Notes under the pieces: model-generated | The model's input: only the letters and a program-made list of their open reading frames with translations | Told to the model about the DNA's origin: nothing | Databases searched by the model: none | Shown: positions 26,399 to 35,118 of the stretch, in pieces | How positions within the stretch are numbered: position 1 is the stretch's first letter | Layout of the letters: every line of letters begins with the position of its first letter | Translations under genes and position numbers: made by a program | Source: Pseudomonadota bacterium | GTDB taxonomy: Bacteria; Pseudomonadota; Alphaproteobacteria; Sphingomonadales; Sphingomonadaceae | Length of the DNA stretch: 64,000 nucleotides | Assembly: GCA_029779535.1 (NCBI GenBank) | Contig: JAKPAG010000004.1 | Span: 1 to 64,000 of the forward strand | Reading direction: 5' to 3'

Positions 26399-26456
26399 TC
26401 TGGTTGGTTGCGCCAACTGCATCCGCAGTTGGCTTGCAACACCAGCCCGCTCCCCC
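26399..26456 (-). repeat. Single variable-stem hairpin repeat between convergent genes
   Basis: Read on the minus strand this copy has the GGGGAGCGGGCTGGTGTTGC head, stem CCAACTGC/GCAGTTGG with loop GGAT (26413-26432) and a CGCAACC tail. It occupies almost the whole gap between two converging stop codons, so it may also act as a transcription barrier. Confidence 0.85.
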
Positions 26457-26756
26457 TCAGTTCCCGATGTTGCCGGCCGTCTCGTTCATGAAGCGCACGG
26501 TGTCGCGGGCGGCGCGGTTGCCGTCATCATCGGCGCGGGCCCAGTCGCGCAGCGTGCGGCACACGGTGTGCGCCTTGGCGACGCTGCCGATTTCCACGTC
26601 GCGGCGGCAGCGGATGAAATAGGGGTGATCCTTGCCCACCACCTTGTTGTGGGCGCGGATTTCCTTGAGCGACATGTGGCTGGGATCGGGCTCGGGGATC
26701 GCGGGAAGGGGCGCCGCGCCCGCGGCTGCGGCGAGGATCAGGGTGAACAGGGACAT
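26457..26756 (-). CDS. Small exported hypothetical protein
   Basis: The 99-residue protein has a short signal peptide (about 1-15) and a small mature domain with two Cys residues (FIRCRRD and HTVCRTL) that may form a disulfide. It contains no known domain. Its stop lies at the border of the repeat element. Proteins of this size and pattern are common in sphingomonads but uncharacterised. Confidence 0.6.
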   Translation of the reverse strand: MSLFTLILAAAAGAAPLPAIPEPDPSHMSLKEIRAHNKVVGKDHPYFIRCRRDVEIGSVAKAHTVCRTLRDWARADDDGNRAARDTVRFMNETAGNIGN

Positions 26757-26859
26757 GGCGGCGTTCCATTCGTAAATTGCTGAATGCCGCGGAAACTAAC
26801 CCGCCTGCCAGCACTGGGCAAGCGCTGCGGCCTGTCGTTCGTCGATCCGGAAGCGGCGC

Positions 26860-28047
26860 TCAGGGGCGGGCGGGTGCTGGTTCGGTGGCCGCGAAATAGC
26901 GCACGATGGCCTGCTGCTCGCCCGGGGTAAGGTGCGGGTTCCAGGTATCGATGATCAGGATGTGGCGGCGCTGGTCGCTGGTGTTCCAGGCTTCGTGATC
27001 GATCGAATCGTCAAAGGCAAAGGCCTTGCCCTCGACCCATTCGCGGGTTTCGCCGCCGACGCGAAAGCCGCAGCCGGGCGGAACGTCGAGCGCAAGGTGA
27101 ATGATCGCGCGGGTGTTGGTCACCCCGGTGTGCGGCGGGATCGCGCTGTGGGGCTTCAGCATCGAGAAGAAGGCGTTGGGCGCCTTGCCGGGGATCTGCG
27201 CCAGCGGCAGCCGCGCCAGCAGCGCGGCGGTTTTCGGGCAGCGATCCAGCACCGGCTGGTTGGGGACGCCATATTCGTACAGGAAGCAGGCGCTCCAATC
27301 GTAATTGTGGCTGAGCGGCGACCACTTGTTGTCGGGCGTGCCTTCCTCCAGCCGGACATAGGGGATGATCGCCGGGTTGCCTTCGGCCAGCAGGCCGTGC
27401 AGTTCGGCGCGGATGTCGTCGGTCGCCGCTTCCAGTTCGTCCAGCCAGGGGAAATGGCGGCGGTCGAAGTATTCGTCGGCCGGCAGGAACGGGTAATAGA
27501 GCCCGGCGCACTCGTTGAAATAGACCCTGCGGCGGCCCAGCGAGTGATCGTAGAAGGCTTTCACCCGGCGGCGCTCGGTCTCGTCCAGGGCGCTTTCGAG
27601 TTCGTCATAGGCGCGGTCGGCATGGGCGCCGAGCCGCTGCTGCATCGCGGCGACAAAGGCGCGGCCCGCGGCCAGTTCCTGCTCCAGTCCGGGCGCGGGC
27701 TGTTCGATCCCCTGGGCGAGTTGCAGCGCGCCGCTCCACGCGGTCAGGGCATCGGCATCGCGGCCGGTGCGTTCCAGGTTCTGGGCCTTGCGCAGCTGCG
27801 CGACGAAATCGGTGCGATCAAGGTCAAGCGCGCGTTCCAGCGTGGCGAGTTCGCCGGCATCGTCGCCCGCGATGCGCAGCGCATGGGCCAGGTTGCGCAC
27901 CAGCGCGCCGGCAGTGGGATCGGCGGCAATCGCTTCGCGGAAGGCGGCAATGGCGGCGGTATGGTCACCGCCGCGCAAAGCGGCCATGCCCTGCGCGTTG
28001 GCGCTGCGCGCGCGTTCGCGCCGCTGCTGTTCAGTCGGAACCCCCAT
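26860..28047 (-). CDS. TPR plus aspartyl/asparaginyl beta-hydroxylase-domain protein
   Basis: The 395-residue protein has two or three TPR-like repeats in the first 130 residues, then a PF05118 domain. Iron/2-oxoglutarate residues are plausible in PHTGVTNTRAIIHLAL and in FDDSIDHEAWN, with the Arg at RRHILII. Such enzymes hydroxylate Asp or Asn side chains in peptides, or related substrates. It is divergent from a sulfotransferase-like gene and near a large TonB-dependent receptor, a combination that recurs in sphingomonads and suggests a shared peptide-related pathway. That link is inferred. Confidence 0.82.
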   Translation of the reverse strand: MGVPTEQQRRERARSANAQGMAALRGGDHTAAIAAFREAIAADPTAGALVRNLAHALRIAGDDAGELATLERALDLDRTDFVAQLRKAQNLERTGRDADALTAWSGALQLAQGIEQPAPGLEQELAAGRAFVAAMQQRLGAHADRAYDELESALDETERRRVKAFYDHSLGRRRVYFNECAGLYYPFLPADEYFDRRHFPWLDELEAATDDIRAELHGLLAEGNPAIIPYVRLEEGTPDNKWSPLSHNYDWSACFLYEYGVPNQPVLDRCPKTAALLARLPLAQIPGKAPNAFFSMLKPHSAIPPHTGVTNTRAIIHLALDVPPGCGFRVGGETREWVEGKAFAFDDSIDHEAWNTSDQRRHILIIDTWNPHLTPGEQQAIVRYFAATEPAPARP

Positions 28048-28123
28048 GCGCCGACCCTATGCCGCGCGAAGGGGCGCGGCAAGAGCTGTTGCCGTGCCCC
28101 CTGCCCGGCTCTAGGCTTGATCG

Positions 28124-29143
28124 ATGACTGCCCCTCCCTTCACGCTTACCGACGCGCAGTGGCTGGCGCACCGCCATGTCGAAGGGCAGGACCGCATCCG
28201 CTTTCTTCACGTGCCCCGCGCCGATCATCGCCGCATGCCGTTCCTGACCGACGAATACCTGGGCGCAGGCCGCCCCGAGCACGATCTGGCCGTGGCCGAT
28301 TGCCTGCAAGGCACGCCGCCCCGGCGCATGGGCTTCCTGTTCCATTCGGCGTTCTGCGGGTCGACCATGCTGCTTTCGGCGCTCGATCGCCCCGGCGTGG
28401 CCATGGGCCTGTCCGAGCCGGTGCTGCTCAACGACGTGGTCGGCTTTCGCCGGCGCGGGGCGCCCCCGGCGGCGGTGGCGCGGCTGGCCGATGCCGCCAC
28501 CCGGCTGCTCGCCCGGCCCTTCGCTGCGGGGGAAATGGTGGTGGTCAAGCCGTCCAATGTGCTCAACCCCCTGGCCGAGCTGCTGCTGGCACTGCGTGCG
28601 GACAGCCATGCGGTGCTGCTTTACGCGCCGCTGGAGATGTTCCTGATCTCGGTGGTGCGCAAGGGACTGTGGTGCCGGCTGTGGGTGCGCGAGCTGCTGG
28701 AGGGCCTGTTGACCGACCAGGCGGTCGACCTGGGCTTTACGCTGCAGGACCATTTCCGGCAGAGCGACCTGCAGGTCGCCGCGGTCGGCTGGCTGGCGCA
28801 GCACGCGCTGTTTCACAAGCTTGCCTCGAAGCTCGGCCCGGCCCGCGTCCGCACGCTCGATTCCGAAACGCTGACCGCCCGGCCCGCCGAGGTGCTGGCC
28901 GCAGCCAGCCGGTTCTACGGCCTGCCGGCGAGCGACGCGGATCTGGCCGACATGGCAGCCAGCGCCGCCTTTACCCGCCATTCCAAGTCCGGCGCGGCTT
29001 TCGATGCCACCCGGCGCCATGCCGAATATGCCGAGGCGCGCGCCGCCCACGGCGACGAGATCGGCAAGGTGGTGGCCTGGGCGGGCGAAGTGGCCCGCAA
29101 TGCCGGCCTGCCGCTGGACCTGCCCCACCCCCTGATCGGCTGA
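28124..29143 (+). CDS. Sulfotransferase-like P-loop protein
   Basis: The 339-residue protein has a P-loop-like segment FLFHSAFCGSTML near residue 70, comparable to the 5' phosphosulfate loop of sulfotransferases, and a later SEPVLLND segment typical of the same group. No signal peptide is seen. The cofactor PAPS and the acceptor are not established. It lies 77 bp from the divergent beta-hydroxylase gene and converges on the receptor gene. Confidence 0.6.
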   Translation: MTAPPFTLTDAQWLAHRHVEGQDRIRFLHVPRADHRRMPFLTDEYLGAGRPEHDLAVADCLQGTPPRRMGFLFHSAFCGSTMLLSALDRPGVAMGLSEPVLLNDVVGFRRRGAPPAAVARLADAATRLLARPFAAGEMVVVKPSNVLNPLAELLLALRADSHAVLLYAPLEMFLISVVRKGLWCRLWVRELLEGLLTDQAVDLGFTLQDHFRQSDLQVAAVGWLAQHALFHKLASKLGPARVRTLDSETLTARPAEVLAAASRFYGLPASDADLADMAASAAFTRHSKSGAAFDATRRHAEYAEARAAHGDEIGKVVAWAGEVARNAGLPLDLPHPLIG

Positions 29144-29192
29144 GCGCCGCCGCGCGGCACGGCGCGGCCCGATCCGTCACATTTCATCCGCC

Positions 29193-29227
29193 CAAACGAA
29201 AGGGGGCGGGCATTGCTGCCCGCCCCC
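29193..29227 (-). terminator. Terminator after the TonB-dependent receptor gene
   Basis: On the minus strand GGGGGCGGGC and GCCCGCCCCC form a perfect 10-bp stem with a 6-nt loop, followed by TTTCGTTT. It lies 25 bp past the receptor stop codon. Confidence 0.85.
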
Positions 29228-29251
29228 TGCGTCCGTTTCCGGAAGTTCCGA

Positions 29252-32200
29252 CTAGAACTTCACGCGAGCGCTGACCGCGAAGCGGCGGCCGAGCGCGTCG
29301 TAGCTCGACGGATAGGTGTTGCCACCGTTCTGCGACGTGGCGCCGACAGTGCCACCGACGATCGGGGGCTTCTTGTCGAACAGGTTGAACACCGACATCG
29401 TGATGTCGAAGTTCTTGGTCACGTCGAAGCGGGTGGTCAGGTCGAACCAGCTGTAGGCCTTGATCGAGCGGAAGCGCGAGTCGACCTGGCAGCCGCTACC
29501 ACCATTGGCGATGGCGTCCTGCGCATCGGTGATCGTGGTGCAACCATCTTCCAGGAACTGCGCGTCTTCGAAGCGGACCTTGTCCATCCAGCGCCACAGC
29601 AGCGAGATGTCCACCGGGCCGAGGCCGAGGGTGGTGCGCTGGGTGAAGCCATACTTCGGCTGGATCGAAACGCAGTTGACCGAGTACTGGCCAACGCATT
29701 CGCGATCGAGCGAGGTCGGGGTCGCCTGGAACTTCGAATGCGCGGTGTAGTTGCCCTGGAAGAACAGCGACAGACGCGCTTCCTGGCCCAGCAGGGTGCC
29801 GATGCCAGTGGAGTAGTTCAGGTTGAGGTCAACACCGCTGGTCGACAGCTTGCCGAGGTTCGAGAGAACGCCGAACAGGCCGCCGGTGGTCGCCGGGTCG
29901 CCATCGAGCGCGCCGGTGATCGGGTTACGACGGATCGCGGTACAGGCCGAGTTGGTCGCGCTCGAGGCCGAAAGGCCGTTGAAGCACGCCGCGATCAGGT
30001 CCGACGGGGTCGGGGTGGTGATCGCGTCCTTCACCTTGATGTTGTAGTAGTCAACCGAGGCCGAGAAGCCCGGCAGGAACGCCGGGGTGAACACGGCGCC
30101 GACCGTCCAGGTGGTGGCGGTTTCCGGACCGACCTTGGTGTTGCCGCCCGAGGTGATGTTGGCCTGGCCGGAGGTCGGGTTGTTGATGAACCCGATCGTG
30201 GCAACCGGAGCACCCTGCGCAAGGCAGACCGCACGCAGGTTGGCGTTGGTCACCGGAGCCGAACCGGCGCACGGATCGGTGCCCAGGTTGGTCAGGCCGG
30301 TCGTCACGGGCGAGAACAGTTCGCCGATGTTCGGGGCGCGGACCGCGCGCTGGTAGTTACCGCGGATCTTGAGGTCCGAGGTCGGGGCCCAGACGCCGGC
30401 CACCTTCCAGGTGGTGGCATCGTAGGTCGGGCTGCCAACAGCGTCGATCTTGTAGTGCGACTGACGGATACCGGCCGACAGTTCAAGCTGCTGCATCAGC
30501 GGCTTGTCCGAAGCCAGCGGCACGATCAGTTCGCCGAAGCCTTCATAGACTTCGTAGCCGCCGTTGATGTCCGGAGCCGCGCCGCCGGCGCCGCCCAGTT
30601 CACCCGGGGTCTTGGCCAGCAGGTCCGAAGCCTGTTCGGCCTGGTAGCGGCGGTATTCCGCACCAACGGCGAAGTTAATGCCATCCGACGCCCACGGCGA
30701 CGAAAAGCCCATGTCGCCGCTGATCACGCCCTTGACCTGGTCAAGCTTGGTGTTGACGGCCGAGGTCGAGTTGTCGTTGATGAAATCAACCATCGCGGCG
30801 TTGACGGCACCCGGCTGGAACACGTTCAGCGGGACGCAGCCATTGGTGTTGTTCAGGCAGGTGCTGGTGTTGGTGGCCAGCAGGGCCTGACGCACGCGCG
30901 ACAGCAGCACGTAGTTGCGGATGGTCTGCAGCTTCTTCGATTCGCCATGCGAACCCGAAACATCGAACTGGATGTTGTCGGTGATGTTGCCGCGGATACC
31001 CGCGCGCATGTCGAACACCTGGCTGTTGTAGTCCGAGTTGCGCGGACCGACTTCAACCGCGCGCCAGCGCAGGCCGAAGTTGAAGGTGCGGTAGTTCGGA
31101 TCGCTGGCGCTGGTCGCCGTGGCGGCCGCGGCGCACTGCGCGGCGGTCATGGTGGTGCCACCACCCAGCGCGGCGTTGGTCGCGGCGCGGGCGCACAGCG
31201 TGGCGCGCTGCGCGGCGGTCAGGAACGGGTTCGAAACCGGCACCGAAACGGCCGAGCCGAACACGCCCGACGGGGCGATGATGGTGTCGACGGTGTTGTT
31301 CGAGTACATGCCGCGGGCATAGACTTCGATCCCGTCGGCGACTTCGTAGTGCGCCTGGCCGAACATGTTGAAGCGCTTGAACGGCACCTGGAACACGTTG
31401 TACGGGTTGAAGTTGAACGCCTTGTTGTAGGCCTTCAACGCGGTGCCGTCGTCGGTCACCTGCAGGTTGCCGCCGGCGATGTCGAGGCGGGCGGGGTTGG
31501 TGGTCGACGAACCCTGGCCGGCGACGTAGAATTCGTCGTACGATTCAAGGGTCACTTCCGACCACGGACGGTCACCGCCGAAGTAGACCGGGTCCGACTT
31601 CTGGTAGCCCAGCGACAGCACGGCGTTGCCGCGGCCGTCGTCGAAGTTCGCACCGATCGTCACGTCGCCGCGGAAGGTGTTGCCGTCACCGCGCTGGGTG
31701 ATCTGTTCCGAAGCGGTGGCAACCATGCCGGCGAAGTCGCGCTTGGTGATGAAGTTCACCACGCCCGAGATCGCGTCGGCGCCGTAGGTCGAGCTCGCGC
31801 CGCCGGTCAGCACGTCGGTGCGCTGCACCAGGGCGAGCGGGATGTTGTTGAGGTCGACGCGGCCGGTCAGGTCGGCCGGAACGATCCGGTCACCGTCGAG
31901 CAGGACGATGTTGCGGTTCGAGCCCAGACCACGAAGGTCGACGTACGAGGAACCGCCGTTGCCGTTGTTGACGTTCGAACCGATCGAGGGGACGGCGCCG
32001 GGCAGGGTGCGCAGCACTTCTTCCGCGACGTTCGACTGGCGCAGTTCGAGTTCCTGGCTGCCGATGGTGGCAACCGGAGCCGAAGCGGTCAGGTTCGGGT
32101 TGCGGATCAGCGAGCCGGTGACGACGATGGTCTGGTCTTCCGGAGCGGCGTCTTCCGCGGCTTCCTGCGCATAGGCAGCAGCCGACGAGAGCAGCGCCAT

Positions 32201-32260
32201 GGCGCTACCGGCGACCAGGTAGGTCGCGCTCGAAAGGAGCGATTTCTTGGTGGTTTTCAC
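29252..32260 (-). CDS. TonB-dependent outer-membrane receptor
   Basis: The 1002-residue protein has a signal peptide (about 1-32, ending AYA), an extended N-terminus with QTIVVTGSLI, a plug domain (about 55-170, with LRGLGSNRNIVLLDGDR and GADAISGVVNFITKR) and a 22-strand barrel ending in ARVKF with terminal Phe. Its size and plug resemble the peptide/oligosaccharide receptor class abundant in sphingomonads rather than a clear siderophore type. The start is GTG at 32260 with AGAGGGA upstream. A strong terminator follows. It imports a ligand across the outer membrane using TonB energy; the ligand is unknown. Confidence 0.93.
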   Translation of the reverse strand: MKTTKKSLLSSATYLVAGSAMALLSSAAAYAQEAAEDAAPEDQTIVVTGSLIRNPNLTASAPVATIGSQELELRQSNVAEEVLRTLPGAVPSIGSNVNNGNGGSSYVDLRGLGSNRNIVLLDGDRIVPADLTGRVDLNNIPLALVQRTDVLTGGASSTYGADAISGVVNFITKRDFAGMVATASEQITQRGDGNTFRGDVTIGANFDDGRGNAVLSLGYQKSDPVYFGGDRPWSEVTLESYDEFYVAGQGSSTTNPARLDIAGGNLQVTDDGTALKAYNKAFNFNPYNVFQVPFKRFNMFGQAHYEVADGIEVYARGMYSNNTVDTIIAPSGVFGSAVSVPVSNPFLTAAQRATLCARAATNAALGGGTTMTAAQCAAAATATSASDPNYRTFNFGLRWRAVEVGPRNSDYNSQVFDMRAGIRGNITDNIQFDVSGSHGESKKLQTIRNYVLLSRVRQALLATNTSTCLNNTNGCVPLNVFQPGAVNAAMVDFINDNSTSAVNTKLDQVKGVISGDMGFSSPWASDGINFAVGAEYRRYQAEQASDLLAKTPGELGGAGGAAPDINGGYEVYEGFGELIVPLASDKPLMQQLELSAGIRQSHYKIDAVGSPTYDATTWKVAGVWAPTSDLKIRGNYQRAVRAPNIGELFSPVTTGLTNLGTDPCAGSAPVTNANLRAVCLAQGAPVATIGFINNPTSGQANITSGGNTKVGPETATTWTVGAVFTPAFLPGFSASVDYYNIKVKDAITTPTPSDLIAACFNGLSASSATNSACTAIRRNPITGALDGDPATTGGLFGVLSNLGKLSTSGVDLNLNYSTGIGTLLGQEARLSLFFQGNYTAHSKFQATPTSLDRECVGQYSVNCVSIQPKYGFTQRTTLGLGPVDISLLWRWMDKVRFEDAQFLEDGCTTITDAQDAIANGGSGCQVDSRFRSIKAYSWFDLTTRFDVTKNFDITMSVFNLFDKKPPIVGGTVGATSQNGGNTYPSSYDALGRRFAVSARVKF

Positions 32261-32460
32261 AGGTCAGTCCCTCTGTAGATCCGGCGAACGGGCCGCGCGG
32301 ATTCCTGATCATCCGCAGTCCAGACAAGGGCATAACCCCGCCAGAATTGCGGATAGATGGCGCGTGAATGACGAATGAACCGGGTAGGATCAAAGGATTT
32401 TCAAGGGAAAGCCGCATTCCGCTGGCGGCTGTTGCATGCGTGCCACAGAACTGTGGCGCG

Positions 32461-32497
32461 TGCGCAATATTTTTTCGTCACGCAGGAAAATTGCGCA
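32461..32497. promoter_or_regulatory. Inverted repeat in the receptor upstream region
   Basis: TGCGCAAT and ATTGCGCA form an 8-bp inverted repeat with an AT-rich 21-nt spacer. A second small inverted repeat, GCCACAG-aa-CTGTGGC, lies just beside it (32441-32458). Both lie in the 268-bp gap between the M23 peptidase and receptor genes. They may be operators for receptor expression or part of a weak terminator for the peptidase gene. Confidence 0.4.
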
Positions 32498-32528
32498 ATT
32501 TACAAGCCCACCGTGCCACGCGTCGCCG

Positions 32529-33416
32529 TCAGCCAGTGGGCATCGGCCCGGTCAGCAGCGACGGATCGAGCCGGGAATCACGCCATTTCACCGACCAGTG
32601 CAGGTGCGGCCCCGTGGCCCGCCCGGTCATGCCGATATTGCCGATGTACTGGCCCTGGCGCACCACGTCGCCGACCTTCACTGCCAGTTTCGAGCAGTGC
32701 AGGAAGGCGCTGTTCAGCCCCATGCCGTGGTCGATCATCAGCAGCCGCCCTTCCAGGCTGAACGGACTGTCCGCCGCCAGGATCACCACCCCGTCGGCCG
32801 GGGCGACAAACGGCGTGCCGCTGGTGCCGGTCGCCACGTCCATCCCGGAATGATAGGAACCGGGCGTGCCGTTGTAGATCCGCTGCGAGCCGAACCGGCC
32901 CGAAATGCGGCCGTGGACCGGCCAGATGAACTTCTGCCGCCAGCCATCGACCGCGTGATCGACGCTGCGCGCGGCGTTGATCCGCGCCAGCTCGCCCGCC
33001 CGCAGCCGGGCATATTCCTCGCTCGGCGGGGTGCCGGGGCGAGGCCCGAGCGGGATATGCTCCAGCTGCCAGGCGCGCTTGCCGACCGCGATCGGCACCG
33101 CCACGCTATCGCCGCCGGCCAGTTCGGCCAGCAATTGCGCCTGCGGGGCGGCATCGCGGTCAAACGCGATCAGGAACCGGCCATCGGCGGCCAGCGGCAC
33201 CGGCTTGCCGCCAAAGCTGAGCGCGCGCACCCCGCGCGGGGCCTGGCCCAACGCATAGCCGCCCTGGGTGAGCTGCCCGGTCAGCGCGAAATCGAGCTGG
33301 TGCGACAGGCCCAGCGCATCGGCGGCGCGCGCGCGCATCCCGCCCAGATCAGCGCCAAAGGCCGCGCCCAGGGCCAGCACCAGCCCCGCCGCAGCCAGCC
33401 AGCGGGGGCGGATCAT
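32529..33416 (-). CDS. M23 (LytM)-family metallopeptidase, exported or anchored
   Basis: The 295-residue protein has an N-terminal hydrophobic signal (about 5-22) and a C-terminal M23 domain. Zinc-site residues appear in YHSGMDVA and in GPHLHWSV, the H-x-H pair. The enzyme would cut or regulate cutting of peptidoglycan cross-links. Its start overlaps the DUF2093 gene stop (ATGA). The intervening region (about 60-130) has no recognised domain. Confidence 0.88.
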   Translation of the reverse strand: MIRPRWLAAAGLVLALGAAFGADLGGMRARAADALGLSHQLDFALTGQLTQGGYALGQAPRGVRALSFGGKPVPLAADGRFLIAFDRDAAPQAQLLAELAGGDSVAVPIAVGKRAWQLEHIPLGPRPGTPPSEEYARLRAGELARINAARSVDHAVDGWRQKFIWPVHGRISGRFGSQRIYNGTPGSYHSGMDVATGTSGTPFVAPADGVVILAADSPFSLEGRLLMIDHGMGLNSAFLHCSKLAVKVGDVVRQGQYIGNIGMTGRATGPHLHWSVKWRDSRLDPSLLTGPMPTG

Positions 33417-33616
33417 TCCCGCCCGGCGAGCCGGCGGGTCGCCGCTTCGGCGCTGGCGTAGGCTTCCTGGTGTTCAGCGCTCCAGTAGCGCAGCAGGTCG
33501 AGCGGGATCGCGGCGGCGGTGACCGCGCAGATCACGTGGCTGCCCGGGGTCAGCACGCGAAAGCCGTTGGCCTGGTAGAACAGGGTGGCGGTACGATCGG
33601 GAGACTTCATCAACAT
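33413..33616 (-). CDS. DUF2093-family small protein
   Basis: The 67-residue protein matches the alphaproteobacterial DUF2093 family: FRVLTPGSHVICAVT and IPLDLLRYWSAEHQEAY are the conserved parts. Its function is unknown. It sits between xseA and the M23 gene on the same strand, 26 bp after xseA and overlapping the M23 start, so the three form one likely operon. Confidence 0.85.
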   Translation of the reverse strand: MLMKSPDRTATLFYQANGFRVLTPGSHVICAVTAAAIPLDLLRYWSAEHQEAYASAEAATRRLAGRE

Positions 33617-33642
33617 GGCGCCCTCCTAGCCGATTGCCCGGC

Positions 33643-35118
33643 TCAGAGCAATTTGCCCTGCTCGGGCGGGGCGGGGCGCGGGGCGGGTTTCGGCCGGGGC
33701 GCGCCGCGGACCGGCGCATCGCCGCCAGCGGGAGCGACATCGAGCACCCCATCGCGGAAATGCAGCGCCAGTGCGGCCTCGCCCGCCGCTGCCGCGCGGC
33801 TGGTCAGGGTGCGGCCATCGGGCGCGGTGACCCGCACATAGCCGCGTTCGAGCACGTTATCAGGGTTGAGCGACTGGGCGAGCCGCGCCAGCGCGGCAAG
33901 CTGGCCGCGCGCGGTGTCGATCCGCCGGGTGACCAGCGCCGGGGCGAGCCGCGCCGCCGCCAGCCGGTCGCGCGCGCGCTCCAGCCGGGCGGCAAGCAAG
34001 GGCGCCGAGAGCCGCGCGGCGTCCGCCTGCAAGGCCTGGCGGGCGCTGACCGTGCGGTCCTTGAGCGCGCGGCGGAGCCGATCGGACACCTCGTCGAGCG
34101 CCTGGGCATAGGGGCTGAGGAGCGCTTCGGCGCGGGGCAGCCGCTCGGCCCGGGCGGCCAGCCGCTCGCGCCCCAGTTGCAGCGGCCGCACCGCCGCGCG
34201 GCGCTGGCGCAGGCCCAGCTCGGCCAGCTGGCCGTTCAGTTCCTCGCGCACCGGCACGGCCATTTCCGCGGCCGCCGTGGGCGTGGGGGCGCGGCGATCG
34301 GCCGCGAAATCGACCAGGGTGGTATCGGTTTCGTGACCCACCGCGCTGATCACGGGGATCGAGCAATCGGCCACGGCGCGGACCACGATCTCCTCGTTGA
34401 AGGCCCACAGGTCCTCGATCGAGCCGCCGCCGCGCGCGACGATCACCAGGTCGGGGCGGGGCACCGGTCCGCCGGGGGGCAGCGCGGAAAAGCCGCGCAC
34501 CGCCGCCGCCACCTGCTGCGCCGCGCCCTGGCCCTGGACCAGCACCGGCCAGACCAGCACCCGGCTGGGGAACCGGTCGGCCAGGCGGTGGAGGATGTCG
34601 CGGATCACGGCCCCGGTGGGCGAGGTCACCACGCCGATCACGCGCGGCAGGAACGGCAAGGGCCGCTTGCGTTCCGCCGCGAACAGCCCTTCGGCTTCGA
34701 GCCGGGCCTTGGTTTTCGCCAGCAGCGCGAGCAGCGCGCCTTCGCCGGCAATCTCCATCCGGTCGATCACGATCTGGTAGTTCGATCGGCCGGGATAGGT
34801 GGTCAGCTTGCCGGTGGCGATCACTTCCAGCCCGTCTTCCAGCTGGAACCCCAGCCGCTGGGCATTGCCGCGCCACATCACCCCGTCGAGCCGGGCATTC
34901 TCGTCCTTGAGCGCCAGGTAGACATGGCCCGAGGCCGCGCGTTTGACCCCCGAAAGCTCGCCCCGCACCCGCACGAAGCCGAAGCGATCCTCCACCGTGC
35001 GCTTCAGCGCGGCGGAAATCTCGCTGACCGACAGGGCACCGGCGTTGTCCCCGGCGCTTTGCTTCGCTACCAGCCCGGCTGAACTGTCGTCATCATCGTA
35101 GTAAGAGGGACCGGGCAT
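33643..35118 (-). CDS. xseA: Exodeoxyribonuclease VII large subunit
   Basis: The 491-residue protein has the N-terminal OB-fold ([15 protein letters not shown] and [17 protein letters not shown]), the catalytic Exonuc_VII_L domain ([43 protein letters not shown]) and a long coiled-coil region. With XseB it degrades single-stranded DNA. The ATG at 35118 shares bases with the divergent purD start. A stretch of Asp (YYDDDDSS) follows the start, which is plausible for the family N-terminus. xseB is not in the window. Confidence 0.94.
   Translation of the reverse strand: MPGPSYYDDDDSSAGLVAKQSAGDNAGALSVSEISAALKRTVEDRFGFVRVRGELSGVKRAASGHVYLALKDENARLDGVMWRGNAQRLGFQLEDGLEVIATGKLTTYPGRSNYQIVIDRMEIAGEGALLALLAKTKARLEAEGLFAAERKRPLPFLPRVIGVVTSPTGAVIRDILHRLADRFPSRVLVWPVLVQGQGAAQQVAAAVRGFSALPPGGPVPRPDLVIVARGGGSIEDLWAFNEEIVVRAVADCSIPVISAVGHETDTTLVDFAADRRAPTPTAAAEMAVPVREELNGQLAELGLRQRRAAVRPLQLGRERLAARAERLPRAEALLSPYAQALDEVSDRLRRALKDRTVSARQALQADAARLSAPLLAARLERARDRLAAARLAPALVTRRIDTARGQLAALARLAQSLNPDNVLERGYVRVTAPDGRTLTSRAAAAGEAALALHFRDGVLDVAPAGGDAPVRGAPRPKPAPRPAPPEQGKLL

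Noticed and set aside
29213..32278. 1021-residue open frame on the plus strand opposite the TonB receptor gene
   Set aside because: The receptor on the minus strand has a signal peptide, plug and barrel features; the opposite frame is Arg/Gly/Val-rich and open only because of G+C-rich third positions.
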